DNA of 64,000 nucleotides, from NCBI RefSeq assembly GCF_001632365.1, contig NW_024468537.1, forward strand, positions 158,712 to 222,711, given 5' to 3'. The notes beneath the pieces are model-generated. The model was not told where the DNA came from. It searched no databases and saw only the letters and a program-made list of their open reading frames with translations. Position numbers and translations under genes: made by a program. The first letter of the stretch is position 1. Each line of letters opens with the position of its first letter. Below are positions 22,761 through 33,698 of this stretch, one piece after another. Source of the stretch: Laetiporus sulphureus 93-53 (lineage: Eukaryota; Basidiomycota; Agaricomycetes; Polyporales; Laetiporaceae).

Positions 22761-24380
22761 ATGGCGCTTTTCGGCGAGGATTATTTCACGATGCTCTCCC
22801 AGACCGCCCCGTTCGATCTACAGAGCCAACTTAACGCACTGCCCGACGAGACCATATACCTTGTGGATGCATTCCTCAGATTCGTCCTCGGCGGATCATG
22901 TCCCCCTCATTTAACCGACAACACTCGTTCCGCCTGGGAATCCGCGCAGAAAACCGCCGCTGAGCTGGTAGAGACACTGATCAGCACCTCGCCAGGGAAG
23001 ACGAATGGCACCGACAGCCGGAAACGTGCGCGCGACGACGATGACACTGCCGCTTCCTCCTCCAGCTCGCAGCCTAAACGTGCAAAAACCTCCGAGGAAA
23101 GCGAGCCCCCCTCCGACGATCCCCCGCTCTTCACTCTCCACGCGCTCTCGCTGACCTCGCCCATCCGCAAGAAAGCTGACATCACGATCCACCAGAACAC
23201 CCTCCGCCTGACGAATCTTACTACCCATGCGATCGAGTACTCACCGATGCCGCTTTCCGCGTTCCGGCGCGCGTTCCTCCTCCCCACGCGCGGCAAGACC
23301 AAGCCGCATTGGAGCGTCGTGCTCATGCCGAGTGACGTCCCTGCCGCGGGCAGCAAGGTCGAGCGAGAGAAGGAGCCCGCCCCTCCCGTCGTGTTCGGCC
23401 TCGATGCGACACCTGCAGGGCTCAGCACGACCGCCCACCACGCTGCGCCCGCACCACAGACGACTGCGCATCCCAAAGGCACGTCCGCGCTCCCGCTGCT
23501 GCGCAGCTTCCTCTCCTTCCTCCCCATTCCGACGCTCGAGCCGTCCACAGACGTGTTTCGGAGCGCGCTGCCCGGCGGGTCAGCCGCCGGCGCTGGAGAG
23601 GGAATCGCGGGCGTGGAGGCGTATCGCGGCGCGAAGCCGGGGACGTTGTGGTTCCTGAGCGAGGGCGTGCTGTGGGACGGGAAGCCGGCGGAGTTTTTCG
23701 CTCTGAAGGATATTGCGAAGACTGAGGGAGAGGGCGAGAGCAAGGTGGAGGGAGTGAGGACGATCAGTGCCACGGGAAAAACGTGCTCGGTAATTTTGAG
23801 GAGGGTGGAGGGTACAAAGATGGTCGAGGGTGAGGGTGAGGGCGAGGACGAGGAGCCGAGGGTGGTCGAGGTGGACTTCGGAATGATCGATGGAAAGGAG
23901 CAGGAGAGCATCGCGCGGTGGGTAAAGCGGCACAAATATCTTTTCAGCCGGCAGAGCATTCCAGAGAGTCGGACGGACGAGAATGGTGGTGCTACTGCAG
24001 CGACTGCCAGCGCTGCTCCTGCGGTGGATGAAGATGACGAAGACGAAAACGATTCGGACTTTGTCGCTGACTCAGGATCGGACTATGGCTCTGCGACGAG
24101 CGATTCTGAGTCCGAGGACGAGTCTGGCGATGTGGAGGGTGCGCAGGAGGGTGGGGATGAAGTGGGGGTAGAGGCAGAGGCAGAAGAGAGTGAGGATGAA
24201 GAGGCAGAGCTCGAGCCCAAACATCACCCTCTCCTTCGTCCGGGCGCGATGCCGCGCATGTCCCGCGCTGCTATCGAAGCTGCTGTTGATATTGTACAGT
24301 CGGGTCTTGCGGGTGGATCGAAGGATGCGAGAGAAGCGTCCGTGGCTGACGACGAGCAGGAGGATGAGCTGGATGAATGA
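22761..24380 (+). CDS. RTT106: Histone chaperone, Rtt106 family
   Basis: Single-exon 539-aa protein. Rtt106 deposits (H3-H4)2 with K56 acetylation during replication-coupled nucleosome assembly and in heterochromatin silencing. Visible parts are a helical N-terminus (1-75), a basic nuclear-type stretch (RKRARDDDD), then the tandem PH-like region from about 115 to 400 containing the family signature RRAFLLPTRGKTKPHWSVVL. The C-terminal tail from about 415 is very acidic (DEDDEDENDSD and further E/D runs), typical of histone chaperones. A late block, RPGAMPRMSRAAIEAAVDIV, is conserved in basidiomycete homologues as I remember them. The start ATG is the first in frame. A large antisense open frame is a codon-bias shadow. 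Confidence 0.9.
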   Translation: MALFGEDYFTMLSQTAPFDLQSQLNALPDETIYLVDAFLRFVLGGSCPPHLTDNTRSAWESAQKTAAELVETLISTSPGKTNGTDSRKRARDDDDTAASSSSSQPKRAKTSEESEPPSDDPPLFTLHALSLTSPIRKKADITIHQNTLRLTNLTTHAIEYSPMPLSAFRRAFLLPTRGKTKPHWSVVLMPSDVPAAGSKVEREKEPAPPVVFGLDATPAGLSTTAHHAAPAPQTTAHPKGTSALPLLRSFLSFLPIPTLEPSTDVFRSALPGGSAAGAGEGIAGVEAYRGAKPGTLWFLSEGVLWDGKPAEFFALKDIAKTEGEGESKVEGVRTISATGKTCSVILRRVEGTKMVEGEGEGEDEEPRVVEVDFGMIDGKEQESIARWVKRHKYLFSRQSIPESRTDENGGATAATASAAPAVDEDDEDENDSDFVADSGSDYGSATSDSESEDESGDVEGAQEGGDEVGVEAEAEESEDEEAELEPKHHPLLRPGAMPRMSRAAIEAAVDIVQSGLAGGSKDAREASVADDEQEDELDE

Positions 24381-24985
24381 TTCATCAATGTTTGTTTAAT
24401 TCGACGGCCCGAAAGTGTACGTGAGCATCAATAATGTAGACAGAATGCAGCTATCCAGGATATCCAAGGTTCGTCGACATCCGTGAAGGGCGGAAGCAAT
24501 ATTCTTTGATCTGAGATTTGGTAGGCCACGATATGCTTCCGCGACGAGATCCCGGGGTTCTAATTCTAATTCCCTTTCCATTTTCCGCATATGCGTACGC
24601 CAATCATCCCAGGTCAATGTCACACTTATCTACAACTCAATAACTTATGTCTATAACAATGTTGATAAGTGCAATGCACTGGAATAGAATGCGACTAGAA
24701 GAAAGTGGGGTCACAAATACTTTGTTCGCGACTGTCCTCAAGCACTTGGCAAATACTCACCGGCGGAATATACGTTTCGTGAACGATGTGACGAATTCCC
24801 CCAAAGCCGACTCATTTATACAGAATTTGATCCGAGGAATTCATGAGGCCATTGTTTAGACAGCAGCTTCAGGATCCTACGGGATGTATAACTTTCCTGT
24901 ACCATAATATTGAACGTGAGATAAGTGCCCAGCACCCATCACAACAGCAGAGTTCTGCGCCCACCGGGGCCCAGCGGCAGACCAG
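24381..24985. other. Convergent intergenic spacer
   Basis: Lies between the 3' ends of the Rtt106-like gene and the HTH gene. No gene recognised. Confidence 0.45.
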
Positions 24986-26082
24986 TCAAAGTGCGGCGGG
25001 TGCTCGACTGGACGAAGTCACCATCTCGGACTCTTTCGCCTGCAAGGCAGCGGCCATGGATCCGAACGACTCCCGCTGCGCCTCCGTAATCATGCCTCCG
25101 TTCGCGTCAAAAAAGCGCATAAGTCTGTTCATAATCTTGTCCGCCTCGGCGATCGTGCACGCGGTCGCTGGATTGTGATCGCTGGAAGAAGACTGAGTGG
25201 TCGTATTCGCGCCTGATTCACGGCCGGTATTCTCGGATGCAGTGATAACAGCGGATGTCAAGGACGCGGTGGACGTACCTGCCGTCGCGCTGGGTGGGGT
25301 AGATCCGCTCGGCTGTGTCGATTCTGCAGCAGAAGTCGAAGTAGATGAAGCAGCCTCCGAGGAGCGGGCCGACGGATCCTCCCCTGGTTCCGGATCCATC
25401 GGCGGCAAAGTGTCTGGCAGCTCCGCCAGCACGTCCTTCTCATTCCTTATCGTCACATACCGCGGCTTGTAGTTCGACGGCAGGCCGAGCGCGTAGAGCA
25501 GGTTGAACGCCTGCGCCTTGATCTTGCGCGGCTTCTTTGTATTGATGTACATGTGCTTGCGACGGATGCCGTACCGGTCCTTGAAGCCCTGTAGCCAGTC
25601 ATTGCTGAAACGCATGTCCTTGCCCATCCGGCCCGAGTCCTCCGCAAGTCGCCGCGCGTGCTCGCGCAGGAAGGCGTCGGTGAGCTCTATGTCCGCTGCT
25701 TCCTTGACGAGCCATCTGTTGAGTTTGTTCTCGACGTAATCGAACTTGATTGAACTGTGGCACACAGAACGCGGACTACATGAGCAACTGCGCAGTATGA
25801 GATGCATGTTGTGGAGGTAGTCCCATACCTCTTGCGCTTGGCCTTGTATGTCGGAAACTGCGTAGACTCAAGCCATCTCTTCTTGTGCTTCAGCAGCTTG
25901 GTCACCGTGCTTCGCTTGATGCCATATAGCTCCCCAAGCTCCTTATGCGTGAGAGTCGGGTCTTTCTCGTGCAACTCACAGAGTGCCTTCCGGTCAATAG
26001 TTGTGATGTGGTTGCGCCGGAAGACGGGTCTAGACGAGCCTGCTTCAAGCGCACAATAAATATAATTAAGAAATATTAGCAT
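24986..26082 (-). CDS. CENP-B/Tc5-type HTH DNA-binding protein
   Basis: Two exons, 26082-25829 and 25754-24986 (up to 340 aa). The first carries a CENP-B N-type helix-turn-helix (ITTIDRKALCELHEKDPT, then GIKRSTVTKLLKHKKRW). The second carries the Tc5/CENPB-type HTH (KLNRWLVKEAADIELTD, then FSNDWLQGFKDRYGIRRK). The two domains together resemble the DNA-binding module of pogo/Tigger transposases and their domesticated relatives such as CENP-B. No DDE catalytic domain follows; the tail is Ser/Thr/Ala-rich with a final helix (DKIMNRLMRFFDANGGMI). It is likely nuclear. The hydrophobic first residues make the start doubtful; an unseen upstream exon is possible. Confidence 0.75.
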
Positions 26083-27922
26083 CGGACGACGAGTAAATCG
26101 ACGCTACAGCCATATCTGCCATTGCACTCGTACCTGTGGACGTCCCGGAACCTGATCGCATTGATCGGCGTGCCACCATAAGCGAACGCGCCTATGGGCG
26201 CCGGTCGGTCAATATTTTGGCCAAAGAGTAGTAGTACTATAAGTACACACAAGACCACCTCCGCTTCCAGCATCAGACTGTCCTAAATTGCTGGGCCAAT
26301 TGCTCTGCGTGGCGCTAGATCTTGTGCTGTCGGCCATTGTGCACTGACCCAATTTCAGTAGTGAAACAGTACGAGCTCAAGAATGGATAGGGACGGAGGG
26401 GAACTGACGATACGGGCGGCAGGAGGGCTAACATGGAGTCGTTGGTCTTGTGGTCTTGTTCTCGAGTAAGGCGCGGTGTTTGAATTCAGGGTCCGCGAAA
26501 CGCGGTCACGAGATCAACGCGGTCACGCGGATATTCGCGTCAAACACTGTTCAGCGGCATGTCCAATGGTTAATGGACCGACGACTCTCGAGATTCCCGA
26601 GGAGAATTTTCGCGCTTTTCATAATCCTTAGCTTCGCAGACATACAGCACAAGGGATTATAGAGTATCAAGTACTGGACTGAAAATGACGTGCTGACGTT
26701 TTCTCCAGCGGATTGATCCAGACGAACATGCTCTTGCTTGTATCAACTCTGCAAGAGAGGCTAATTCTTACCTTTTTATTTATGATAGGCAGCCGTATAT
26801 GCGTTTATGAAGCTCTGAGTAGGCAGCGCGAGCTACCTGCCTTTGTAGTGCATTCCAAACTTGCGCGTTGCCATAATTCACAGCGTCCTGAGTGGGAGGG
26901 GGGATTGAAAACGGGGTATTAATGGCACTTTGAATCTGATCTTGATATCTCGTAGAGCACTGCGGCGCGATGACACCCACACACACACACACACATTGAT
27001 GAAGGTCAACCGTAGCATAGGAAACCGGAAGATGCTCCTTTGTATCAAGATACAAAGTCAAGTATTTGATTGGAAAGTAGCTGCTAAAAAGCACGACGAG
27101 CACGTGAGGAAACACTGTGTATTTGCGTGACATAGAGAGCACTAACGGCATTGGTCGGCGATGAGCAACATGAGACTCATTATGATAGAGATATAATCTC
27201 GTCAGAACCAAAAGGCCAGAATGCTTTGACCCGTCATTGCAAGTCTCAATGCTGGAAAATGCGAGCGTGGTCACCGATGTCAAAGATGGGGATATTACCG
27301 ATCGCGTTCACTATCACGTCCGGCAACCACTTGTCGGCGTTCGCGAGGACCATATGCGTGTGCGAATATTCAGCACGAGAAGACAACACCACATAATGCA
27401 GTCGACGTATTCTAGATGTGTTCCACATCCGATTGGGACGGGTCGTTCAGCACTGTCAGATCAATTTCAATGGTCTGTGCATTGGCCAAAAGGGAAAGTC
27501 AAAGCTGAGCAATCGTTACTGACGAAAACGTTCCGCAACAAGAAGAAGCGTCGAGCGGACGGTCTTCGACATTGAGAAATCGACACTGGGTCTCTCATCA
27601 TAGGTAGAGGTTCCTAGGCCGCTCTGAGCAACTTCCACAGAAAACCAGAAAACGGGACACAGTCACCAGTTTTGTATGTTCGGACTCGACTCGAGATCCG
27701 ACTTGGTCCGTGAGTCTCGATAGTTCCCTATAGTTATTCTAAGTTTGGCACAGATTAAATTGCGCTCATTCGAGCCCACGTCGAACTCGATCCAGAGTGG
27801 TGCAGAATTTTGACGAGTCGTGGCGATCGCGAAGTGTTACTAATCACTTGAACAGCGTCCTCGTACATGTTCATAGCCAAGAACCACGACATATTGCGTC
27901 ACCTGATGCGAACAAGCTCCTA
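26083..27922. other. Intergenic region with CA microsatellite
   Basis: No supported gene. A (CA)n run lies at about 26975-26997. Confidence 0.45.
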
Positions 27923-28070
27923 CACAGTCAAACGAGATGAAGCTTACAGAGGCAACGTCACCGATTGACTCGAAGATATCTTCCAAATGCATGAGACACA
28001 GTCAAACGAGATGAGTCTTGCAGAGACAGCGTCACTGATCGACTCAAGGATATCTTCCATATGCATGATA
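27923..28070. repeat. Tandem duplication, two 74-bp units
   Basis: Units at 27923-27996 and 27997-28070 both begin CACAGTCAAACGAGATGA and share GATATCTTCCA and ATGCATGA, with roughly ten differences. The unit length is not a multiple of three and no gene covers it. Confidence 0.8.
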
Positions 28071-28352
28071 TATCTTTTGCGACCGCGTCATCAAGCCATT
28101 GTCTTGATCCAAAATATTCCTCTAAAATGCCTCCGATTTTGGATATGTCCAGATGCACTGAAGAATGCTGGCAGAGTCGGTGAGAACAGAGTCATTTTGT
28201 GTGGCACTGAGAGCTAACAACTCATGTTAGACGCCCGCCCACTGACCACTGACACGTCCCGATTCGGCAAGACCGATGCTTACATAAGTCTGCCCATCAT
28301 ATCGTTGCTCCCGCGGATTGCGCCTCGTCCACAACGCTGACTATCGCACCGA

Positions 28353-29486
28353 ATGGAGTCTCTCAATCTCAACATTCTTGCCAACTCTTTGCCTCCATCC
28401 AACCTCGCCAACGCCGAGAAGGACCTGACGAACAATTTTAAAGGTGCGTTTGCCTGCTCCTCTCTCATCACGCTCCATCTGACTCTACCACGTTTCCTGA
28501 TCACCGTAGCTGCCGCACTCGCCCTCACTACACTCTATCGCTCCTCGCGTCGCACATCTAAGCGAGCGTACAATGCAGGATATGCCACAGCATGCCAGGA
28601 TCTCCTCCTCATGATTCAGCAGGGCGTCTCCGCCGGCGACTCAAGCGACTCAACAGGGCACGGCATGACCATCGGCAGGATCATGGACTATATTGAGGCT
28701 CGCCTCGAGGCTATCAAGTCACGCGAGGAAGAGGAGGATGAGGACGAGGAGAAGGAGCGGGAGCGAGCGAAGCCGACTGCCACCGCGAGCAATGTTCCGC
28801 TGACGGGGTCGGCGGCACCACGATCTACCGGCGCGAAGCCTTCCGGTGGCTCTGTCGTACCTGCTGCTGTTGCTCGGAGAGCAGACGTCGTGAGTACCAG
28901 CACCTTGATGGCTCTCCAATGTCCTGACCGTCATCAGTCCAACATTGCGCCCCTTACCCCGGATACCTCCTCTGACGACTCAAGTCCACTCGTGGCTCCT
29001 CTATCTCCCTCTCGTCCCTCCATTCCACACTTGCCGCAGTCTTTCCCTCTCGGTCTGCCCCTCCAACGGACATCCAAGAACCGTTTCCTCGCCATTTCCA
29101 ATGCCAATCCCAAGGAGCCACCCACCGTTGCTGCGTCCTTCCCCTTCCCCGCACCCAGCACCGCTGTCCTCCCACCACCTCCGAGCGCTGGTTTTCATCT
29201 GCCAACACGTTCCGCATCTCCCGGTCTCACTCCCTCCCTTCCCCATCCTTCGTCGGAATCGACCGTTGGTACGAAGCGCCGGCACAACATGATGCTTGAC
29301 TCTTCTGCGCCGACTACTGCTTCCGAGACACCATCAAGTTCGTCGATCCCGCGCCGAAGGACCCGTAGCGCGCGTGTGATCGTGCCACAGCATCAAGACC
29401 AGAACCAGAACCATGTCCAAGGCTCGGACGCAATGGATGTTGAGGAAGAAGGCGGACGCGAGCGCAAGCGCGTCGCGCGACGATGA
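28353..29486 (+). CDS. Conserved basidiomycete nuclear-type protein of unknown function
   Basis: The open frame is continuous for 377 codons, but two internal segments look like introns that are multiples of three without stops. One is 28444-28509 (66 nt, GTGCGT...CCGTAG, branch-like CTGAC); the other is 28890-28937 (48 nt, GTGAGT...ATCAG). Removing them gives 339 aa and joins NNFK-A-AALALTTLYRSS, a more natural helix than the retained hydrophobic insert. Recognisable are a helical N-terminus with TSKRAYNAGYATACQDLL, an acidic/charged run (EEEEDEDEEKERERAK), a long Ser/Pro-rich low-complexity middle and a basic end (RKRVARR). No catalytic motif. I do not recognise a named family. Confidence 0.72.
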   Translation: MESLNLNILANSLPPSNLANAEKDLTNNFKGAFACSSLITLHLTLPRFLITVAAALALTTLYRSSRRTSKRAYNAGYATACQDLLLMIQQGVSAGDSSDSTGHGMTIGRIMDYIEARLEAIKSREEEEDEDEEKERERAKPTATASNVPLTGSAAPRSTGAKPSGGSVVPAAVARRADVVSTSTLMALQCPDRHQSNIAPLTPDTSSDDSSPLVAPLSPSRPSIPHLPQSFPLGLPLQRTSKNRFLAISNANPKEPPTVAASFPFPAPSTAVLPPPPSAGFHLPTRSASPGLTPSLPHPSSESTVGTKRRHNMMLDSSAPTTASETPSSSSIPRRRTRSARVIVPQHQDQNQNHVQGSDAMDVEEEGGRERKRVARR

Positions 29487-31037
29487 ATGGCGATCGACAA
29501 TGGAGTGTGAGTTGAGTATTTGTTCATGCCTTTACCGCTTTCGTTTTTGATATGCATGACCGTCATGAGACATTTGGGCTTGGGATACCTTGCATGCTGA
29601 AGAGAAGTGGATGGTAGAAGAGCGAGCGCGAATAGTAGAAGTTCCAAGTGCATGACGGCCGACCGTCGTTGTAGCGTATTATACGAGACACCTCTTCCGC
29701 GCATTAACTTACTTTATACGTAGCATCAATTCTCTTTCCTCATCCGTCATCCATATGTTCAGTCTTACTGAGTAACGCTACTGTACCCTAACTATCCTCT
29801 TCTACTTATGTTCTGAGTGAAGCTCTCTCTACACTCATGTCTGTTCTCATACCTGAAGCGGCTGTCCTAATACCCCCTCTGTGCCGATGCGCGGGAGGTG
29901 TGGCCTCTTGGACTGGAGTATGGCGCCCGGGCACTTCGAGAACGCAACTCGCCGCAACTCGACAAAATTCGTTTCTCTCTAGTACGTAAAATCTTTCAAG
30001 AACGGTTGTATGCTGCGTTCACTTCAGTAGAGGCTCAGAAATACCACGCAAGCTTGGGTGCACCAATCTCATTCTAGATGCAACCTTCTTACTGCGTGGC
30101 GTCCGTCGCGCTGCGCTGAGCGACTGGACGACTTTGTGGCACACAGCTGTATCGAGGCAAGACGACTCCTGTAAAACTCGCTGTTCTCAGCTGCGACGGC
30201 CTCCAACGTTCATGATCCTGTCGGTTTCTGTTCCACTAAGACTCTGAATGGTCGAGGCAATGTTCGCTGACGATAATTGGCCATTGCTTGTAATATGAAG
30301 AGGTGAGGCTCGAAAGCCGCTCGCGTGGTTCAATCAGGATTCGGGTGCGGTCGTTGTGACATGTCTAAGCACTGGCGTTATCATCGGCCTCTAGGGTGAG
30401 GAGAAGAGGTGAGCTCATGTCCACTTTATGGCATTCTGTGCTGATCCTTCAAGCTTCAAAGCTTCAAGCTTCATGTGCACGAAGGTCGGCGGCGACCATG
30501 GTGTACGAAGGCGATTAGCCAGGTGACCGGTGACATCTTCACAGATATCGTGATTCTGCGTTAGCAATACCGACCCACCATCCACGCTGGCCGAATGGAT
30601 GGTAGGTAAGAGCGAGATTTGGTAACGTAAAGCAGATGCAGTCCCGGGCCCACATAGCCTCGCGTCAACTGAAACTTTCTGGCACGTCGCGCTTTGAATC
30701 GATGGGGAGATCGAAGTCCCTTGGATGCGATATGCCGGCTCAATTTACAGGTTCGGTCTATATTCTTGAGTATGCCATGTGGCAATGCCTCAGATGTGCA
30801 TAACACCAAGTCAGCGATAGGTGCAACATCCTACGCCAAGTCCCGAGATGCGTAATGACACGCTACTTGTATCGTCCGATGGTGATATCCGTCATGTGTT
30901 CGTACCGACGCATAGTCGCGCTCCGTGGCCTTGCAAAATCCACAAGTTGCGCACACACGACGGCCTCCACATAGCAGGTGCTATCGGACACTTCAAGCTC
31001 AAGTACAACGCTGAGACTGCTGTCTAGCATGACGTCC
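29487..31037. other. Intergenic region
   Basis: No supported gene. A short CTTCAAG/CTTCAAAG repeat cluster lies near 30448-30474. Confidence 0.45.
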
Positions 31038-31400
31038 AAGCCACCATATGCAGGTAAGAAGCGGTGTATAACGGTCTTCGGGATCAATGTTGGTACGACT
31101 CTCAGTGCGTATCGTTGCCAAGTGCTGGACCCCCGGGAGGAGCCCCAGATATTCAGCGTAACGTAGTGTGTTTTCTTGGATACTATGACTGGCTTTGTGG
31201 ATGCTGATGCTTGTTCAGTATTCCGAGCGGGATTGTGAGAACAAAATTATCAAGGGAAGTGGAGATCCCGTCGGTTCTTTACTACAGCGAGGATGGAGAG
31301 GTCTGCGCGATCGGCCCAGAAGCTCAAGCTCGATCTGCCGCTTCACAGTTGGAAGCGATGACTAGGCATGGGATACTGGTGGGCTGGTGCGTCACCCGAT
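31038..31400 (+). pseudogene. Hsp70-like ATPase, N-terminal fragment
   Basis: Starts MTSKPPYAG and shows the actin-fold phosphate-1 loop as GINVGTTLSA, where the usual Asp (GIDVGTT) is Asn. After a probable intron (about 31163-31215) comes VEIPSVLYYSEDGEVCAIG, a hallmark of the Hsp70/HSPA12-like proteins expanded in Agaricomycetes. The full protein should exceed 500 aa. Homology ends within about 130 residues and the following sequence is from an unrelated gene. The loss of the Asp and the truncation suggest a dead copy. Confidence 0.72.
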
Positions 31401-31484
31401 GGACCGCCATGTTTTCGGTGCGACTAGGTGGACATGCTTGCAAGACACAGAGCAGGATCAATTCTTGAATCCTACCGCAAAAGT

Positions 31485-32412
31485 GCTCAACGCAGGGACT
31501 TGAAACCGCTGAATATCCGCCACCCACGATGCATCGATACTGTTGTCATATACCACCATTCACGCAACCGGCCGCTGAATCGCTGAAGCCTGGGCTAGCG
31601 TGGCTCACGAGAAGTGGTACGGGGAAGATTCAGAACCTGGGAAAGAGCGAACACGACCCCGAGGAGGACGTGCGGGCTTGTGTGGGCCTCATGGAGAAGA
31701 CCGAGAATGGTGAGTAGAGCACGTTGCTTCACGGGTGCTGATGCTGACTCTACTCAGGGCCAGGCTTTGGCGAATTCAAGATCGACACGGAGTCGATCTT
31801 CGAGCGCATCGCTCGGTCGAGAGGGGAAAAGTGACCACTGCCATGGTGGACCATGGAAATCCAACCGCATTTCACGGGGGAAAGGCGACGACCACCATCT
31901 GCTGCAAAAACGGATTCTGAGGTGCTCGAGGGTTTGATTGGGGCAAGACCCTCACATCACTTTGCGTTTGGTCGGTTCACTGGCCTCGCCAACGCTCTTG
32001 GATGTGAGTGAAACAACAGCTCCACAAACCACAAAGTGTTGTGCTCACTCATCTCTTACAAGGATCTCATCAAAGCAAACAGCGACTCCACGCCTCCAAC
32101 GTTTCCTCCTGAATCTCCCTCCGCTCATATCGATGAGGTACTCGCCACACTCGACAACCACCTCAGCACGGTGCGTGCAGCGCTTCGTCAAGGAGCGCAC
32201 TGATCACCTTCATGGGCCACTCAGATCCGCGCCGCATGGTTGAGCTGAATGCGCGCAACGCGGCCTTCGAGAGCGCTCTCGAGCAGGGAAAGATACCCGA
32301 GTACCTTGACAAGGAGATGTGGGGGATGAGCGAGGACGCGAGGGCTCTGCAGGAGGAGACTGAGAAGGTGAAGCGAGGCTTGCTATTCGTAGGGGTCAAG
32401 GATGCTTCGTAG
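31485..32412 (+). pseudogene. RNA exonuclease (REX1/RNH70-type, DEDDh) C-terminal fragment
   Basis: Ordered blocks match the back half of REX1-type 3'-5' exonucleases: RHPRCIDTVVIYHH, LKPGLAWLTR, HDPEEDVRACV (the HD of the Exo III motif), then after an intron GPGFGEFKIDTESIFERI, VDHGNP-FHGGKATTT, VLEGLIGARPSHHFAFGRFTG and a final intact exon GHSDPRRMVELNARNAAFE...KRGLLF. The frame is broken by an 8-nt partial duplication (CGCTGAATCGCTGA near 31575), by further shifts around 31830 and 31905, and in the part just before the last exon. The first catalytic DEDD motif (DCEM) is missing. Such enzymes trim 5S rRNA, tRNA and snRNA 3' ends. Confidence 0.82.
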
Positions 32413-32739
32413 TTTTGCTTGTTGAGTTTTCGTGTGTCTTTTCTGGACGCGTTGTTCGTGCAATTGCATTTTACGCTCGCGGTAGTGTGTCCTAGTCCTG
32501 ACGTTGTGCCGTTAACGCCTAATCCATTCATGCATCCACACTGGCCATGGTGGGTGCTCGTATGCGTGCCTCTTGCTGCTGTAGTAAAAGAACGGCCGTC
32601 TAATGAAATCCGTGTGCAAAAAAGTCGCACCTAACAATCTCCTGGTTACGTAAGCTGAAACTTCGTCGTACCTATCTGACGACGTTTATCTTTTCACGAA
32701 GCTAGCGTCTTTTGCTGCATTATTTCTTACTTATGCACC

Positions 32740-33164
32740 CTGTACAGTGATCCACCCTTAGTCAATGAGACAAATCCACCTGGCTCGCCTGTTCCTGGTC
32801 AACAGCTACCTCCACCGGTCTCTCAGACCCAGCTAGCGAGCATCATTGCACAGAGTCAACAGTTCCAATTGCAAGCCAGCCACCCCCCCCCTTTCCCCCC
32901 ACTGCTGTCGGTTCTGGCACAGCATCTAGCGCAAGCAATATGAACCCCATCGGCCAGTCGATGCAGGGTCACTCGACATCAGACGCGCCGCCGTCGTCTT
33001 TGACATCGCTCTCGTTGTTGAAAGAACAGACGAGGCTGCTTGAACAGGCCATCGCCCAGGCTGCCCTTGCGGCGCAGGCGCAGGCAGAGAAAGAGGCGGC
33101 GTTGGAGAAGAAGGACGAGGGATCTGACTTCGAGGAGGAAGAGGAGGAGGAAGAGGCGTGCTGA
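32740..33164 (+). pseudogene. Q/P-rich protein C-terminal remnant
   Basis: A Pro/Gln-rich reading (PVPGQQLPPPVSQTQL, IIAQSQQFQLQAS) breaks at a C9/C6 run (32882-32900) and continues in another frame from 32941 to 33164. It then has a Ser-rich linker, an Ala/Gln helix (EQAIAQAALAAQAQAEKEA) and an acidic end (DFEEEEEEEEAC). It looks like the tail of a nuclear co-regulator whose front is absent. No family is recognised, and the last frame could be a short gene of its own. Confidence 0.4.
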
Positions 33165-33698
33165 GGTGGGATCATTGATCGCGCTAGTTCGCTGCTCTTT
33201 GGTCTGTTCATCGCTCAAATGTGGCATCAGGAAGGTATCGTCTGGATGGTTCGTATTTTTCCCCGCATGCATCAGACTTGTGCGCACGGGTCCTTCCTCT
33301 CCACGTATGGTGACCACTCTCAGCCACACGGGCACTGGCGGGACACCGCACTGAGTTGTGGCAGCAGGTTATCCGAGCAGTGTCTCCTCTGCAATGTGTG
33401 GCACCTCATTTGTTGATGCTAGTGCTACACGTAGGTGCTACAAGGAGGGGTTGGGGGTCTTCCATCAGAGAAGTATCCCCCAGTGTACGCAAATGCTACA
33501 TTCGTCCTGCATTATCCCGTCCTGCGTTATCTCGTCCATTGTAGCTGTGCAGCTGCTAATCCTATGTGGTGCATGACAGGGCATGATTGGGAAGGTCGGG
33601 TGCTGCTACTCAGCTGATCGGCTCGTTGACAAGGGTCGTCTCGTGGTTGCTGGTTTCGTCAAATATCTTCACCCGGAAGGCACGCCATTGCCTCAAAC
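33165..33698. other. Intergenic region
   Basis: No supported gene. Confidence 0.4.

Noticed and set aside
22907..23959. 350-codon minus-strand frame inside the Rtt106-like gene
   Set aside because: An antisense shadow caused by GC-rich codon use in the real plus-strand gene, whose domains are clear.
26975..26997. Possible tandem-repeat array or CRISPR-like element
   Set aside because: A simple CA dinucleotide microsatellite. There are no spacer-repeat arrays anywhere in the window.
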